The notes: generated by a model not told the origin, from the sequence alone. Positions 15,521-24,221 are shown, counted from the stretch's first letter. The stretch: 49,580 bases of DNA from Bacillota bacterium (GCA_023436485.1 JAEZIU010000246.1:1-49580); one strand, 5' to 3'. Numbers and translations: made by a program.

Positions 15521-16759
15521 TTACACCCCGTCCTTTTTAAACTGGTTTACAATTCTACAGCGATTTATGTAATCTGCATCAGTCTTTACCTCACTGGAAT
15601 AGTTCAACCCATAAGGCCAGAAATGCTGACTGTCGCCATGCACAGCATCCGTTGAAACCCCTGTGATATTCCTTAATTCTTCAGTACCATACGTTCCTGT
15701 ATAAATGCCGTTTTTAACTAAAGAGAACCAAGCTGAACTCTGTCCTACGCCCACAGTATGAGCGATTTCATGCATAGCGGTACAGGTGTCCATGTAACTT
15801 CTTGATGAGCCGAATCTTATGGTTCCGTTTATGCTTGCATCTGCTGTAGGAACTGATGTGTTGTAATATACAGTTAACTGCTTGCTGATATTAGTGAGAT
15901 TATTATAGTACATAACCGCACAATCCATAGCGGCTTTTATTTTTGCATATGCATCCGCTTGGTCAGCTGTTGGATTTTGTTCTCTAATCAGTGTGTATGT
16001 AATGTTACCTGTTGTTTGAGATACAAGGTACCACTGCTGATTTTTGCCTCCATTGTCAGTCCATTGGGCAACATCGCCGCCGTTGGCTGTAGATGTGCTT
16101 AACACCTCCAGAAGCTTTCCGCTTCCCATGTTAACTATTTTATAATATCCTCCGCCAATATCAACCAGTCTCCATTTTTGCGAGTTGCTGCCATCGTCTG
16201 TTCCCTGAATAGCATCACCGCCATTCTCAACTGACGAGTTAAGTATTTCTAAAAGCTTTCCACTATTACGGTTAACTATTTTATAGTATCCTCCGCCTGC
16301 ATCCGTAAAACTCCACTGCTGGTTTGTTCCACCTGTAAGCCCCCACTGGATGACATTTCCACCATCGGCAACAGATGAGCCGGATACCTCCAGAAGCTTT
16401 CCGCTGTTACGGTTGATTATCTTGTAATTAACACCCGTCTTAACATTGGTTGCCGGTACATTTATAGGCAGTGTAGCTACTATGCCCAGCAAATACTGCT
16501 TCAAAATAGCATAATCTACTGAATCTGCGGTATTATCCAGATTGAGATCCATAATACTATTGTATATTCGTTCTGAATCCATGAGATATTGTTTAAACCC
16601 TACCAAATCTAATGCATTAACACTACCATCATTGTTGCAGTCACCATATATTTGTGAAGTACCGGTTACCGTCCCTTCCGCTGAAGCAATACCAGAATTG
16701 AATAACACTGTCAGAATCAGTGTAAAAGCAACAATCAAGCCCTTGATTTTCATTATCAT
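15521..16759 (-). CDS. Cellulosomal protein: dockerin, ricin-type lectin, HExxH metallopeptidase-like domain
   Basis: This 412-residue secreted protein has a signal peptide (about 1-27) and then a type I dockerin (about 37-95). The dockerin has two calcium loops, DCNNDGSVNALD and DLNLDNTADSVD, each followed by a KQYL helix. A beta-trefoil ricin-like domain follows (about 105-252), with three QxW repeats (QQW, QKW, QQW). The C-terminal domain carries AMHEIAHTVGVG (HExxHxxG). The third zinc ligand expected in metzincins is replaced by Q, but a conserved-looking HGDSQHFWPYG lies downstream. The dockerin should attach it to a scaffoldin cohesin, and the lectin domain to plant polysaccharide. Peptidase activity is inferred only from the motif. 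Two ATGs (16759, 16753) follow GAGGAGATGG. Confidence 0.88.
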   Translation of the reverse strand: MIMKIKGLIVAFTLILTVLFNSGIASAEGTVTGTSQIYGDCNNDGSVNALDLVGFKQYLMDSERIYNSIMDLNLDNTADSVDYAILKQYLLGIVATLPINVPATNVKTGVNYKIINRNSGKLLEVSGSSVADGGNVIQWGLTGGTNQQWSFTDAGGGYYKIVNRNSGKLLEILNSSVENGGDAIQGTDDGSNSQKWRLVDIGGGYYKIVNMGSGKLLEVLSTSTANGGDVAQWTDNGGKNQQWYLVSQTTGNITYTLIREQNPTADQADAYAKIKAAMDCAVMYYNNLTNISKQLTVYYNTSVPTADASINGTIRFGSSRSYMDTCTAMHEIAHTVGVGQSSAWFSLVKNGIYTGTYGTEELRNITGVSTDAVHGDSQHFWPYGLNYSSEVKTDADYINRCRIVNQFKKDGV

Positions 16760-16791
16760 ACCATCTCCTCTTCTATTTGTTATTTAATGGT

Positions 16792-16820
16792 ATAATATCA
16801 AGGTTTTATAAGTTAATCAA
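16792..16820 (-). promoter_or_regulatory. Candidate promoter of the dockerin gene
   Basis: On the minus strand TTGATT (16815-16820) and TATTAT (16792-16797) are separated by exactly 17 bases and lie about 35 bases before the start codon. No operator-like dyad is evident beside it. Confidence 0.5.
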
Positions 16821-16836
16821 TAAGCCCCCAAAATAA

Positions 16837-17193
16837 CTATAAATTGTCTGTATCCGTACTTTCTTTATGATTTGTAGAGTGGTTTATTACTCCGTCATCC
16901 AGTGAATCCTTGATGAGCTCGTACCACTCCTGAAGTTTTTTCTCAAGAAGGTTTTTTGGAATAAAAATTCTCAGCCAGAGAGGCATAACATTGTAAAGCT
17001 GGGTAAGTACAGTATTGAACCTTTCCTGTCCCTTCTTTGTTCCCGTAATAACCTGCTCAGCCTGTACTATCATTTTATATGCCATTTCTCTTAATTGTGT
17101 CCAACGGTGTTTTGTTATCAGATATATGACGTACCCTGCAAACCCTATTGCAATTAATACAACAAACCAGTAATCAGTCAAAAATTCTATCAT
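16837..17193 (-). CDS. Small single-span membrane protein, holin-like
   Basis: This 118-residue protein has one N-terminal membrane helix (about 6-26). A basic amphipathic region follows (AYKMIVQAEQVITGTKKGQE) and then an acidic tail. Hydrophobic start, charged middle and size resemble LL-H-type phage holins, but no lysin, portal or other phage gene is nearby, so it is not evidence of a prophage. The ATG follows GGGAGGG eight bases upstream. It lies between the PCP_red-like gene and the dockerin gene; the terminator at 17299-17347 separates it from the former. Confidence 0.5.
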   Translation of the reverse strand: MIEFLTDYWFVVLIAIGFAGYVIYLITKHRWTQLREMAYKMIVQAEQVITGTKKGQERFNTVLTQLYNVMPLWLRIFIPKNLLEKKLQEWYELIKDSLDDGVINHSTNHKESTDTDNL

Positions 17194-17298
17194 TATGATT
17201 GCCCTCCCATTTAAACAATGTCCTTATTTGCTTTCTAAAGAATAAGGCAAATTGGCGGCACTATTTACAACCGATTGCTTTTAGGACAAGCACGGGAC

Positions 17299-17347
17299 AA
17301 AAAAATGGCAGATACAGCTTACACAAATCGGTGTGCTGTACCTACCA
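17299..17347 (-). terminator. Rho-independent terminator of the PCP_red-like gene
   Basis: On the minus strand TGGTAGGTACAGC pairs with GCTGTATCTGCCA (two mismatches) around an inner ACAC/GTGT stem and is followed by TTTTTTT. It lies about 15 bases past the stop codon at 17362. Confidence 0.85.
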
Positions 17348-17361
17348 TCTAATTAGTAATA

Positions 17362-17664
17362 TTATTCTTCATCTTCTGAATCAATATTTTCTTCTTCTGA
17401 TTCTCCGCGTGTTTCTCCGCGTTTTGTTTTCATTGCCTCCAGCTTTGGGCCAAGCTTTTGTTTATAACCCTTAGGAGCTTTTTCATAAAACATTTTCAAA
17501 AGTAACTCTTCAGTAACAACTTTGACTTTGTGATCTACAACCCAACCCTCAATCTCACGTCTTATCATGGATCTGAAAATTGAAGGAACGGCAGACATAA
17601 CTGCTTTGTACATCTTTCTACTGTTGCCCTTCCAAGTAACATTGTCTAATGCTGAACCACTCAT
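17362..17664 (-). CDS. Small protein with a PCP_red-like helical domain
   Basis: In this 100-residue protein residues 9-65 (WKGNSRKMYKAVMSAVPSIF, then RSMIRREIEG and VVTEELLLKMF) follow the pattern of the PCP_red domain. That domain occurs at the C-terminus of protochlorophyllide reductase subunits and in small stand-alone proteins of non-photosynthetic bacteria. The C-terminal 30 residues are strongly acidic (EEENIDSEDEE). It has no cysteine clusters. The start follows a perfect AGGAGG. The stand-alone form has no known function; the family match is by eye and moderate. Confidence 0.5.
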   Translation of the reverse strand: MSGSALDNVTWKGNSRKMYKAVMSAVPSIFRSMIRREIEGWVVDHKVKVVTEELLLKMFYEKAPKGYKQKLGPKLEAMKTKRGETRGESEEENIDSEDEE

Positions 17665-17745
17665 TACTACCTCCTACCCGCATAGCTGCAGCCATAAAAA
17701 TAATACTACATACTATGGCAGATAATGAGTTTTGGTTCTAAATCT

Positions 17746-17769
17746 GATTATAAAAGTCCTTTTATAATC
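17746..17769. repeat. Perfect palindrome at the end of ddh
   Basis: GATTATAAAAG-TC-CTTTTATAATC is an 11-bp perfect dyad covering the last ddh codons and stop. It may act as a weak terminator or 3' stabilising hairpin. No T-run follows it on either strand. Confidence 0.4.
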
Positions 17770-18737
17770 TCAGCATGGCTCTTTGCAGACAAATATGACA
17801 GTGGTACGTCAAATACTGTTTTAGCTCCATTGCTGCCTTCACTATTCATACGTGCAGCAGCTCTTGCATATGCAACCAATACATTTGCAGTGAATTCAGG
17901 GTTACTGTCCAGTTTGAGTGAAAATTCTATAATGTGGTTGTTAACAGTGTCTATTCCAGTCTTACCGCTTCTGAATACAAATCCGCCATGTGGCATTTTA
18001 GAATGGTTACTTTTCAGTTCCTCTTCACTTATAAAATTTACTACTGTATCGTAGTCTGAAAAGTAATTCGGCATATTCTTTATGTCAGCTTCAATTTTAG
18101 CCTTATCCGCACCGTCCTCAGCTACAACAAAACACTCTCTCAAATGCTTCTGTCTTGTGGACAGTTCAGGATTTTTTCCGTTTCTTACACTTTCAACCGC
18201 ATCATCTATAGGAATAGTATACTGAATGGCGTTCTTTACTCCGGCTACCCTTCTGATTGCATCAGAATGTCCCTGGCTTACTCCTTTACCCCAGAACGTA
18301 TAATCGTTTCCTTCCGGCAAAATAGCACCTGATAACATTCTTATCATCGAGAACAACCCGGGATCCCACCCAACGGATATAACAGAAGTTTTGTTTGCAG
18401 CCACAGCAGCTTTATTTACTTTTTCAAAATACTCAGGAATTTTTGCATGTGTATCAAAGCTGTCAACAATATTGAACATAGCTGCAAATTCAGGGCCTTG
18501 TTCTGGAAGGTCTGTTGCAGAACCTCCACAAAGAATCATTACATCTATAGCATTTTTATATTTTTCAGCATCTTTAATATCTATTACCTTTACCCCGGGA
18601 GTCTTTAAAACTACACTTTCAGGATTTCGTCTGGTAAATACGGCAACCAGTTCTGTATCACCATTCTGTCTTATTGCCGCTTCAACGCCCTTACCGATAT
18701 TTCCATATCCTACGATACCTATTCTCACCTTGTTCAT
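17748..18737 (-). CDS. ddh: meso-Diaminopimelate D-dehydrogenase
   Basis: This 329-residue enzyme reductively aminates L-2-amino-6-oxopimelate (tetrahydrodipicolinate) with NADPH and ammonia to give meso-diaminopimelate in one step. The N-terminal Rossmann motif is GYGNIGKG (residues 10-17). The substrate region includes SVGWDPGLFSMIRML and FWGKGVSQGHSDAIRRV, which are typical of Ddh. Its length matches the family. It starts 34 bases after lysA with an AGAGGA ribosome site, so the two are likely co-transcribed. It gives the cell a short route to a peptidoglycan precursor, which LysA can then convert to lysine. Confidence 0.95.
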   Translation of the reverse strand: MNKVRIGIVGYGNIGKGVEAAIRQNGDTELVAVFTRRNPESVVLKTPGVKVIDIKDAEKYKNAIDVMILCGGSATDLPEQGPEFAAMFNIVDSFDTHAKIPEYFEKVNKAAVAANKTSVISVGWDPGLFSMIRMLSGAILPEGNDYTFWGKGVSQGHSDAIRRVAGVKNAIQYTIPIDDAVESVRNGKNPELSTRQKHLRECFVVAEDGADKAKIEADIKNMPNYFSDYDTVVNFISEEELKSNHSKMPHGGFVFRSGKTGIDTVNNHIIEFSLKLDSNPEFTANVLVAYARAAARMNSEGSNGAKTVFDVPLSYLSAKSHAEIIKGLL

Positions 18738-18771
18738 TATTGGTCCTCTTTTCTATCATAGTTTGTATTTA

Positions 18772-20022
18772 TTATATATTGAAATTTGCTATAATGTCTT
18801 CAAATGTATCCCTGCGTCTTATCATCACAGGCTCACCGTCTTCCTTGATAAGTACTTCGGCAGGTCTTAGCCTCATATTGTAGTTTGAACTCATTGCAAA
18901 TCCATAGGCACCCGCATCCATTATTCCAAGAATATCTCCTTCCTGTATGACAGGTAGCTTTCTGTTTTTTGCAATAATATCTCCGCTCTCACAGATATTA
19001 CCTACTACTGTTACATCTTCTACTTCACTGTCATTTAAAGGATTACCGTTTCTGTACACTTCTATATCATGGTGTGAATCGTACATAACAGGTCTTGCAA
19101 GCACATTGAATCCAATGTCGGTACCAACATACTTGTTTCCATAGTTGGCCTTTGTAGCATAAACATTACCCAGTAATACTCCACTTTCTGCTACTATATA
19201 ACGGCCCGGCTCGGTTTTAAACAGAATCTTCTTGCCATATTTGTCTGTCCATTGTTCAAGAACCTGCGTAAGCTTTTCCTTAAAACTTGCCAGATCAAGG
19301 GGTTCTTGGCCTTCCTGCTTTTTATACGGAATTCCGAAACCTCCGCCCATATCAACAAAATCTATATCTTCAAATTGTTCTGCTACTGCAAGTAAGGATT
19401 TTACCCCTTGAATGTATGAATCACCTTCCATAAACAATGAACCTATGTGTTGGTTTACACCGCATATTTTCATATTGTACTTTTTGGCAATTGCCTTTAC
19501 CTCATCCACACAGTCAATGTTTACTCCGAATTTTGTTTTCTTTCCGGCTGTTACAACCTTTTCGTGGTGTCCTGCTCCAACTCCCGGATTAAACCTTACA
19601 GCAGCTTTTCCTCCGGCATTGATTTTACCCAGCATTTCAAGCTGTGACAGTGAATCCACACTTACAAGTACACCGTTGTCAACTGCATATTTTAGTTCTG
19701 ATTCTGATACATTGTTCGGTACGAAAAACAGATTTTCAGGCTTAAACCCTGCGTGAAGCAAAAGCTGGATTTCTCCTGCAGACATTGCATCAGCTCGGAG
19801 TCCTTCTTCCTTCACAATTTTTAAAACACTAAGGTTTGAATTTGCCTTTATGGAATAGTTGGGAATGAAGTTTTTATAATCTACAAGATTCTTCATATCT
19901 CTGCATTTTTGCCTCAATATTTTTTCATTGTAGACATACAAGGGACTCCCATATTCCTTTATTAGCTTTTCCGGGTTTGAATTACCGAAAAAGTTTGTTT
20001 TTATTGAATAGTATTCTGTCAT
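18772..20022 (-). CDS. lysA: Diaminopimelate decarboxylase
   Basis: This 416-residue fold-III PLP enzyme decarboxylates meso-diaminopimelate to L-lysine. The PLP lysine lies in NYSIKANSN near residue 60. GGGFGIPY near 225 binds the cofactor phosphate, and CESGDI near 345 supplies the active-site cysteine. The start is ATG at 20022, six bases after GAGAGGTG; an in-frame GTG at 20031 is part of that ribosome site. The family is usually about 415-440 residues long. It is followed by ddh and preceded, on the same strand, by a TrmB-type regulator that may control both. Confidence 0.95.
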   Translation of the reverse strand: MTEYYSIKTNFFGNSNPEKLIKEYGSPLYVYNEKILRQKCRDMKNLVDYKNFIPNYSIKANSNLSVLKIVKEEGLRADAMSAGEIQLLLHAGFKPENLFFVPNNVSESELKYAVDNGVLVSVDSLSQLEMLGKINAGGKAAVRFNPGVGAGHHEKVVTAGKKTKFGVNIDCVDEVKAIAKKYNMKICGVNQHIGSLFMEGDSYIQGVKSLLAVAEQFEDIDFVDMGGGFGIPYKKQEGQEPLDLASFKEKLTQVLEQWTDKYGKKILFKTEPGRYIVAESGVLLGNVYATKANYGNKYVGTDIGFNVLARPVMYDSHHDIEVYRNGNPLNDSEVEDVTVVGNICESGDIIAKNRKLPVIQEGDILGIMDAGAYGFAMSSNYNMRLRPAEVLIKEDGEPVMIRRRDTFEDIIANFNI

Positions 20023-20086
20023 AATGTACACCTCTCTAAATTTAATTTGAATATTTATAAACCTCTTTTGTTATATAGGTTTTATT

Positions 20087-20779
20087 TTAATTCTGATTAT
20101 TTTCAATATTTATCAGTTTGATTTCGTTTGTTAAAGAATCTTTTATAACGTCAACCATATTTTGATTCATTGAAAATAATCCTGTAGCAGCAAATTCACT
20201 TAAATGTCCTGTCAGAACATTGGAGGAATCTGTAATAAGCCGGACACTTCCGGGCTTCTTTTGGGATCTGTAACATGTAAAACCTTCCATGCCGGTACAA
20301 TCGGAGGTTATCAGAACTACTTTTAGTCCTCTCTCCTTTGCACTGATAAGTTCTTTGAGAACAAGTTCCAGCTGATTTCTGGCTATTGATATATATATCC
20401 TGTATTGAGCTTCATTTATCAGGTTTTTCATTTTATTGACTATCTGTTGCGTTCCGTTAATAGTTACAAAGGTATCCTTGGGTATATTGACCTTTGGAAT
20501 CTCCTCAATTACCTTTATAACCTGTGAAAACTTTCTTTTGAGGTTTTCTACAAGCTCATTAACAGGCACCGCACCATATTGAGCCGTTTCACTGCTTATT
20601 TTGTAAGCACCGCCCTTGTCACACAAGCCGGCAAGGCCAAGATATGCGTTTGACCGTGGAATCCCTGTAAGCTTGGAAGCTTCGTATCCTGTCAGCTCAC
20701 CTTCCCCACAGAGCGTAACATACAGAACAGACTCATGTCTGGTGAAACCCGCCTGCATTAATGCGTCAATAATATCCAC
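20087..20779 (-). CDS. TrmB-family transcriptional regulator
   Basis: This protein of about 230 residues has an N-terminal winged helix (LMQAGFTRHESVLYVTL and GYEASKLTGIPRSNAYLGL). A C-terminal half of the phospholipase D-like TrmB sensor type follows. The start is uncertain: GTG at 20779 lies nine bases after AAGAGG and gives the usual MDIIDAL-type beginning, while ATG at 20797 lacks a ribosome site. A strong promoter with an overlapping palindrome lies upstream, suggesting autoregulation. The location, 65 bases ahead of lysA on the same strand, suggests control of lysine/DAP genes; that is inference. Confidence 0.85.
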   Translation of the reverse strand: MDIIDALMQAGFTRHESVLYVTLCGEGELTGYEASKLTGIPRSNAYLGLAGLCDKGGAYKISSETAQYGAVPVNELVENLKRKFSQVIKVIEEIPKVNIPKDTFVTINGTQQIVNKMKNLINEAQYRIYISIARNQLELVLKELISAKERGLKVVLITSDCTGMEGFTCYRSQKKPGSVRLITDSSNVLTGHLSEFAATGLFSMNQNMVDVIKDSLTNEIKLINIENNQN

Positions 20780-20802
20780 CTGCAACATCCTCTTCATAAA
20801 AA

Positions 20803-20828
20803 ATAGTGGTTCTATATAAAACCACTAT
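20803..20828. promoter_or_regulatory. Operator-like palindrome of the TrmB-type regulator
   Basis: ATAGTGGTT-CTATATAA-AACCACTAT is a perfect 9-bp dyad. On the minus strand its upstream arm overlaps the -10 element and the other arm covers the expected transcription start. A protein bound here would block the promoter. Confidence 0.7.
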
Positions 20829-20852
20829 ATATTATATCTAGTTTTTTGTCAA
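20824..20852 (-). promoter_or_regulatory. Sigma-A promoter of the TrmB-type regulator gene
   Basis: On the minus strand TTGACA (20847-20852) and TATAGT (20824-20829) are separated by 17 bases, a near-consensus promoter. It lies between the end of the membrane-protein gene and the regulator. Confidence 0.75.
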
Positions 20853-20859
20853 CGGATAC

Positions 20860-22122
20860 CTATATATTTAACTTTTGTTCCAGAATCTCTAAATCCCCCG
20901 GAGACGGCTCTATATCACCATAGCGTACAGCGTTATAACTGTCAGACATCAGATTGTTTAGCTCAGTTTCAGAAGGTGCTGCTGACGATGCACCTCTTGA
21001 TATCTCATCTGCCGTTGAAGCTTTCTTTACGGTAACTCCAATTCGAATTGATTTATCAACAAAGTTTCTGAATAGTCTTCTTATCTTAGCTTTCCCATCC
21101 GGTAATTTGTTATAAGGTACTTCTCTGCTGAATAATCCCCTTGCCTTGTTAAGAAGGCTGTCGGTGATTTTCTTCATGTTTTTACCGTAAAGACTCTGCT
21201 TTTCATCAATTAGTCCGTTTTCGTTTATTATTTCGGCTGCTGCTTCTCTGTTTGCAAGCCAACGAGCGATACTGCGAATTAGTTTGATTACCAATTTTGT
21301 TATTTTGTACAAAAGATAAAAAATAAAAGCAACTATCACAATTGTAGCCAACACATCAAGTACTACCTTTATTATTTGATCAAAGAGACCTGAGGATGCC
21401 TTGGCTCCAGATAATTGTTGCATTGGCATTTGCTTTTCTTCTGCCTGAGTTGCTCCGGGAATTAGCAGCATGCCTAAAAACTTAAATATTCTTCCTATTA
21501 AGCTCAATACAAACTTATAAATTTCAGATATACGTCCAAGAGTACCCATCAGTATAAGTACTATAAGCATTACTCCGCCGAATATCCTATTATTTCTGCG
21601 TTGGGTTCTGCTTATGTCCATGGTAGCTTTTCCAAAGTTTCTGGAGTCATCTACCTGCCTCACTATCAAAAGTATAACGGCGGAGATAACTGAAATGCAT
21701 ATAGCTACATTTCCATATCGTACACTGTCGCTCATATCAGCCACTTTGTTTATTACCCCGTAAATGATATTTATAATGAGGGCAAATATTGCAGTCTGCA
21801 TAGAAAAATCGTTATCTTTTTTCAAGCCGTACCATGTACTGAGGAAAACAGCCATACACAGTGCAATTACAATAAGCCTGCCAATTGTCGTTTCTGCACC
21901 GGCAACACCGATAAAAATTGATACAGCCAACGAGACGGGGTTATACAAATAGGCTTTTATATTTAAGCTGCATACAAGTGATGCCAGAAAGGCAATAACT
22001 ACTATGAGAACTGATAAAATAAAAGCAGTTTTCGCCGGAAGTATAAGTTGCATAATAAAAAAATTAAAGGGCATCCAGGCCAGCCCTTGCAATACATTAG
22101 AGAGCAGAAACAATTTTGACAT
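20860..22122 (-). CDS. Multi-pass membrane protein of a MoxR-DUF58 operon
   Basis: This 420-residue protein has about six N-terminal membrane helices, another around residues 175-195 and one near 265-285. A cytoplasmic C-terminus of about 130 residues ends YNAVRYGDIEPSPGDLEILE, the pattern of the DUF4129 tail. Its ATG (22122) overlaps the stop of the DUF58 gene as TAATG, with GAGGTGG upstream, so the two are coupled. MoxR-DUF58-membrane protein sets often carry a transglutaminase-like partner; the transglutaminase domain is absent here. A chaperone or envelope role is inferred from other MoxR systems. Confidence 0.7.
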   Translation of the reverse strand: MSKLFLLSNVLQGLAWMPFNFFIMQLILPAKTAFILSVLIVVIAFLASLVCSLNIKAYLYNPVSLAVSIFIGVAGAETTIGRLIVIALCMAVFLSTWYGLKKDNDFSMQTAIFALIINIIYGVINKVADMSDSVRYGNVAICISVISAVILLIVRQVDDSRNFGKATMDISRTQRRNNRIFGGVMLIVLILMGTLGRISEIYKFVLSLIGRIFKFLGMLLIPGATQAEEKQMPMQQLSGAKASSGLFDQIIKVVLDVLATIVIVAFIFYLLYKITKLVIKLIRSIARWLANREAAAEIINENGLIDEKQSLYGKNMKKITDSLLNKARGLFSREVPYNKLPDGKAKIRRLFRNFVDKSIRIGVTVKKASTADEISRGASSAAPSETELNNLMSDSYNAVRYGDIEPSPGDLEILEQKLNI

Positions 22123-23204
22123 TATTCCACCTCGCTTTCGGATATAATCCAAGTTTCAACATCATGCCCTGAACGTTTAAGTTCATGAACCTGTTCCTGA
22201 ATCTTTTCGTCATTGTAAAGAGAAACAATAAGTATATCTGTATCCTTCGGAATACTGTTTTTTATGTTTTTCATCATTGTATAAAAGGATAACACTCTGT
22301 GAAGTTGCAATTTCGCCATGGCCTCAAAAATAGTAAAAAGCTGAATCTGACTGCAACGAGAAGGAATATTGACAATTTCTTTTTGTTCTCTGAAGTGTCC
22401 GTTACAGACAAACCCTGTAGATATTCCCTGTTTAATTGTCTTATCTACTATTGAAGCACAGAAGTGAATACCCAATTCTATTTTTTCACATTCCTTCTCA
22501 TTTGGATAATTATCCTGACTGATGCTAGAATCAATATTAAATAGAATCAAGAGCTTTGTATCTGCCGAATAGTCATACTTATATACCTGAAGTGAATTTG
22601 TTCTTGCCGTTGACTTCCAACTGATAGATGAAACAGGGTCTCCTGCCTGATACTCTCTGACCCCTGCTACAAGAAAGGGATCCGGGTTTATGAACCTTCT
22701 TACAACTGCATCACCTTGGAGAGAACGGTAACATTCCACCATTCTGTTTTCAGAAAGTGGGCTTGGATATACAAGAAGTCTGACCTCATTTTCATATGAT
22801 GATATCTTTGTAACAAAGCCTAGAATGTCTCCTGCCGTAAGCGTTACATTTCCGACATTGTATTCTCCCCGTTTCAGGCAAGTCACCGTATGGGTTCGTT
22901 TCAGTCGATAGAATGGCATTATGGAAAAAACACTTCTGTGATAGCCGCCCTGAGACACTTGCATATTTTTGATAGCACTGAACTCAAGGTTCGGACTTAT
23001 CCGAGACTCTGCTTTCATCCACGGAATAGGCAGAAAACTATTGTTTTCTATATCCTCAATCATTGATATTTTATCACCCTCAAAAACAGAGGTTTCAGAA
23101 ATCGTTCTGCGGTAAACTATTCCTTTAAGCAAAAAACGCTTGAAAAGGAAAGTTTCAAGGAGAATCAGCAGCGGCAGAGCAAGTGCAATCTGCAAAAATA
23201 ACAT
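22122..23204 (-). CDS. DUF58 domain protein
   Basis: This 360-residue protein has an N-terminal hydrophobic segment (about 1-17). The DUF58 core follows, with VREYQAGDPVSSISWKSTAR at about 197-216. The region after that resembles a vWA-like fold (LLILFNIDSS). DUF58 proteins are almost always encoded next to MoxR ATPases, as here, and are thought to act with them in assembly or insertion of metal or envelope proteins. It begins eight bases after the MoxR gene and its stop overlaps the start of the next gene. Confidence 0.85.
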   Translation of the reverse strand: MLFLQIALALPLLILLETFLFKRFLLKGIVYRRTISETSVFEGDKISMIEDIENNSFLPIPWMKAESRISPNLEFSAIKNMQVSQGGYHRSVFSIMPFYRLKRTHTVTCLKRGEYNVGNVTLTAGDILGFVTKISSYENEVRLLVYPSPLSENRMVECYRSLQGDAVVRRFINPDPFLVAGVREYQAGDPVSSISWKSTARTNSLQVYKYDYSADTKLLILFNIDSSISQDNYPNEKECEKIELGIHFCASIVDKTIKQGISTGFVCNGHFREQKEIVNIPSRCSQIQLFTIFEAMAKLQLHRVLSFYTMMKNIKNSIPKDTDILIVSLYNDEKIQEQVHELKRSGHDVETWIISESEVE

Positions 23205-23212
23205 ACTTCCTC

Positions 23213-24157
23213 CTATTCAAGCGGAACCGCTGTCTGTTCTAAAATATTGTTTATAATTTTCTCACCGGGGTTGCTATTATCAGCTGTAAGGCCTTTTGGT
23301 ATTATTCTGTGTGCAAGAACAGGAACTGCCATTGCCTTAATATCATCGGGAGTAACAAATGTACGTTCTTTAAGTAGGGCGTAAACCTGTGATGCCTTCA
23401 TAAGGGACAATGTACCTCTTGGGCTGACACCCAGATGAACCCCTGAATGTTTTCTTGTTGCTTCTGCAATATTTATTATGTACTCCATTATATCCTCTGA
23501 AACTTTTACTTTTGAATATATCTCGGATGCCCCACATATATCATCAGCGGATACAACTGACCTCAACTCTGTGAGAGGGTTGTTTTCCTTGAACCTTTTG
23601 AGAATATCTATAGAAGACTTGGTATCCGGGTATCCCATTGAGGTTTTAATTAAAAACCTGTCCAACTGCGCTTCGGGGAGGGGAAAAGTTCCCTGAATTT
23701 CTACGGGATTCTGAGTAGCTATAACGAAAAACGGAGCAGCAAGTTTTCTCGTCTCCCCATCGATTGTCACCTGTTTTTCCTCCATACATTCCAGCATTGA
23801 GGACTGAGTACGGGGAGTAGCACGGTTTATCTCATCGGCAAGGACAATATTGGAAAATACAGGGCCCGGTCTGAAAGTAAAATTGCTTTCCTTCTGGCTA
23901 TAAAAATTTATACCTGTAACATCTGATGGCAAAAGGTCAGGTGTAAACTGTATACGTCTGAAACTGCAATCAAGGGAGGCTGCCAATGCTCTTGCAAAAA
24001 CCGTTTTGCCCGTTCCCGGGACATCCTCCAAAAGCATATGTCCTCCCGTAATTATACAGATTAATGACAAATCAATTATATCTTCCTTACCTACGATTAC
24101 TTTTGAAACGTTTTCTTTTATTTTATGTACGATTAATCCTATATCTCCAAGCTCCAT
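23213..24157 (-). CDS. MoxR-family AAA+ ATPase
   Basis: In this 314-residue ATPase Walker A is EDVPGTGKTVFARAL around residue 43-57. Walker B and its neighbourhood are LADEINRATPRTQSSMLECM around 105-124, and sensor 1 is IATQNPVE. The C-terminal lid begins near LGVSPRGTLSLMKASQ. This is the first gene of a three-gene operon with DUF58 and a membrane protein. MoxR proteins act as chaperones that mature partner complexes; the client here is unknown. Confidence 0.93.
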   Translation of the reverse strand: MELGDIGLIVHKIKENVSKVIVGKEDIIDLSLICIITGGHMLLEDVPGTGKTVFARALAASLDCSFRRIQFTPDLLPSDVTGINFYSQKESNFTFRPGPVFSNIVLADEINRATPRTQSSMLECMEEKQVTIDGETRKLAAPFFVIATQNPVEIQGTFPLPEAQLDRFLIKTSMGYPDTKSSIDILKRFKENNPLTELRSVVSADDICGASEIYSKVKVSEDIMEYIINIAEATRKHSGVHLGVSPRGTLSLMKASQVYALLKERTFVTPDDIKAMAVPVLAHRIIPKGLTADNSNPGEKIINNILEQTAVPLE

Positions 24158-24221
24158 ATATTATATCCACCTTTTCTAACTTTTCCCACCATTATATCAC
24201 ACAATATAATTGGGTTGCATA

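Noticed and set aside
16837..17193. Prophage remnant suggested by the holin-like gene
   Set aside because: No integrase, capsid, terminase, lysin or att-like repeats occur nearby; a single holin-like protein is not enough.
20055..20085. Terminator or lysine riboswitch between the TrmB gene and lysA
   Set aside because: Only a weak ATAAACCT/AGGTTTTAT pairing without a T-run is present, and the gap is far too short for a lysine riboswitch.
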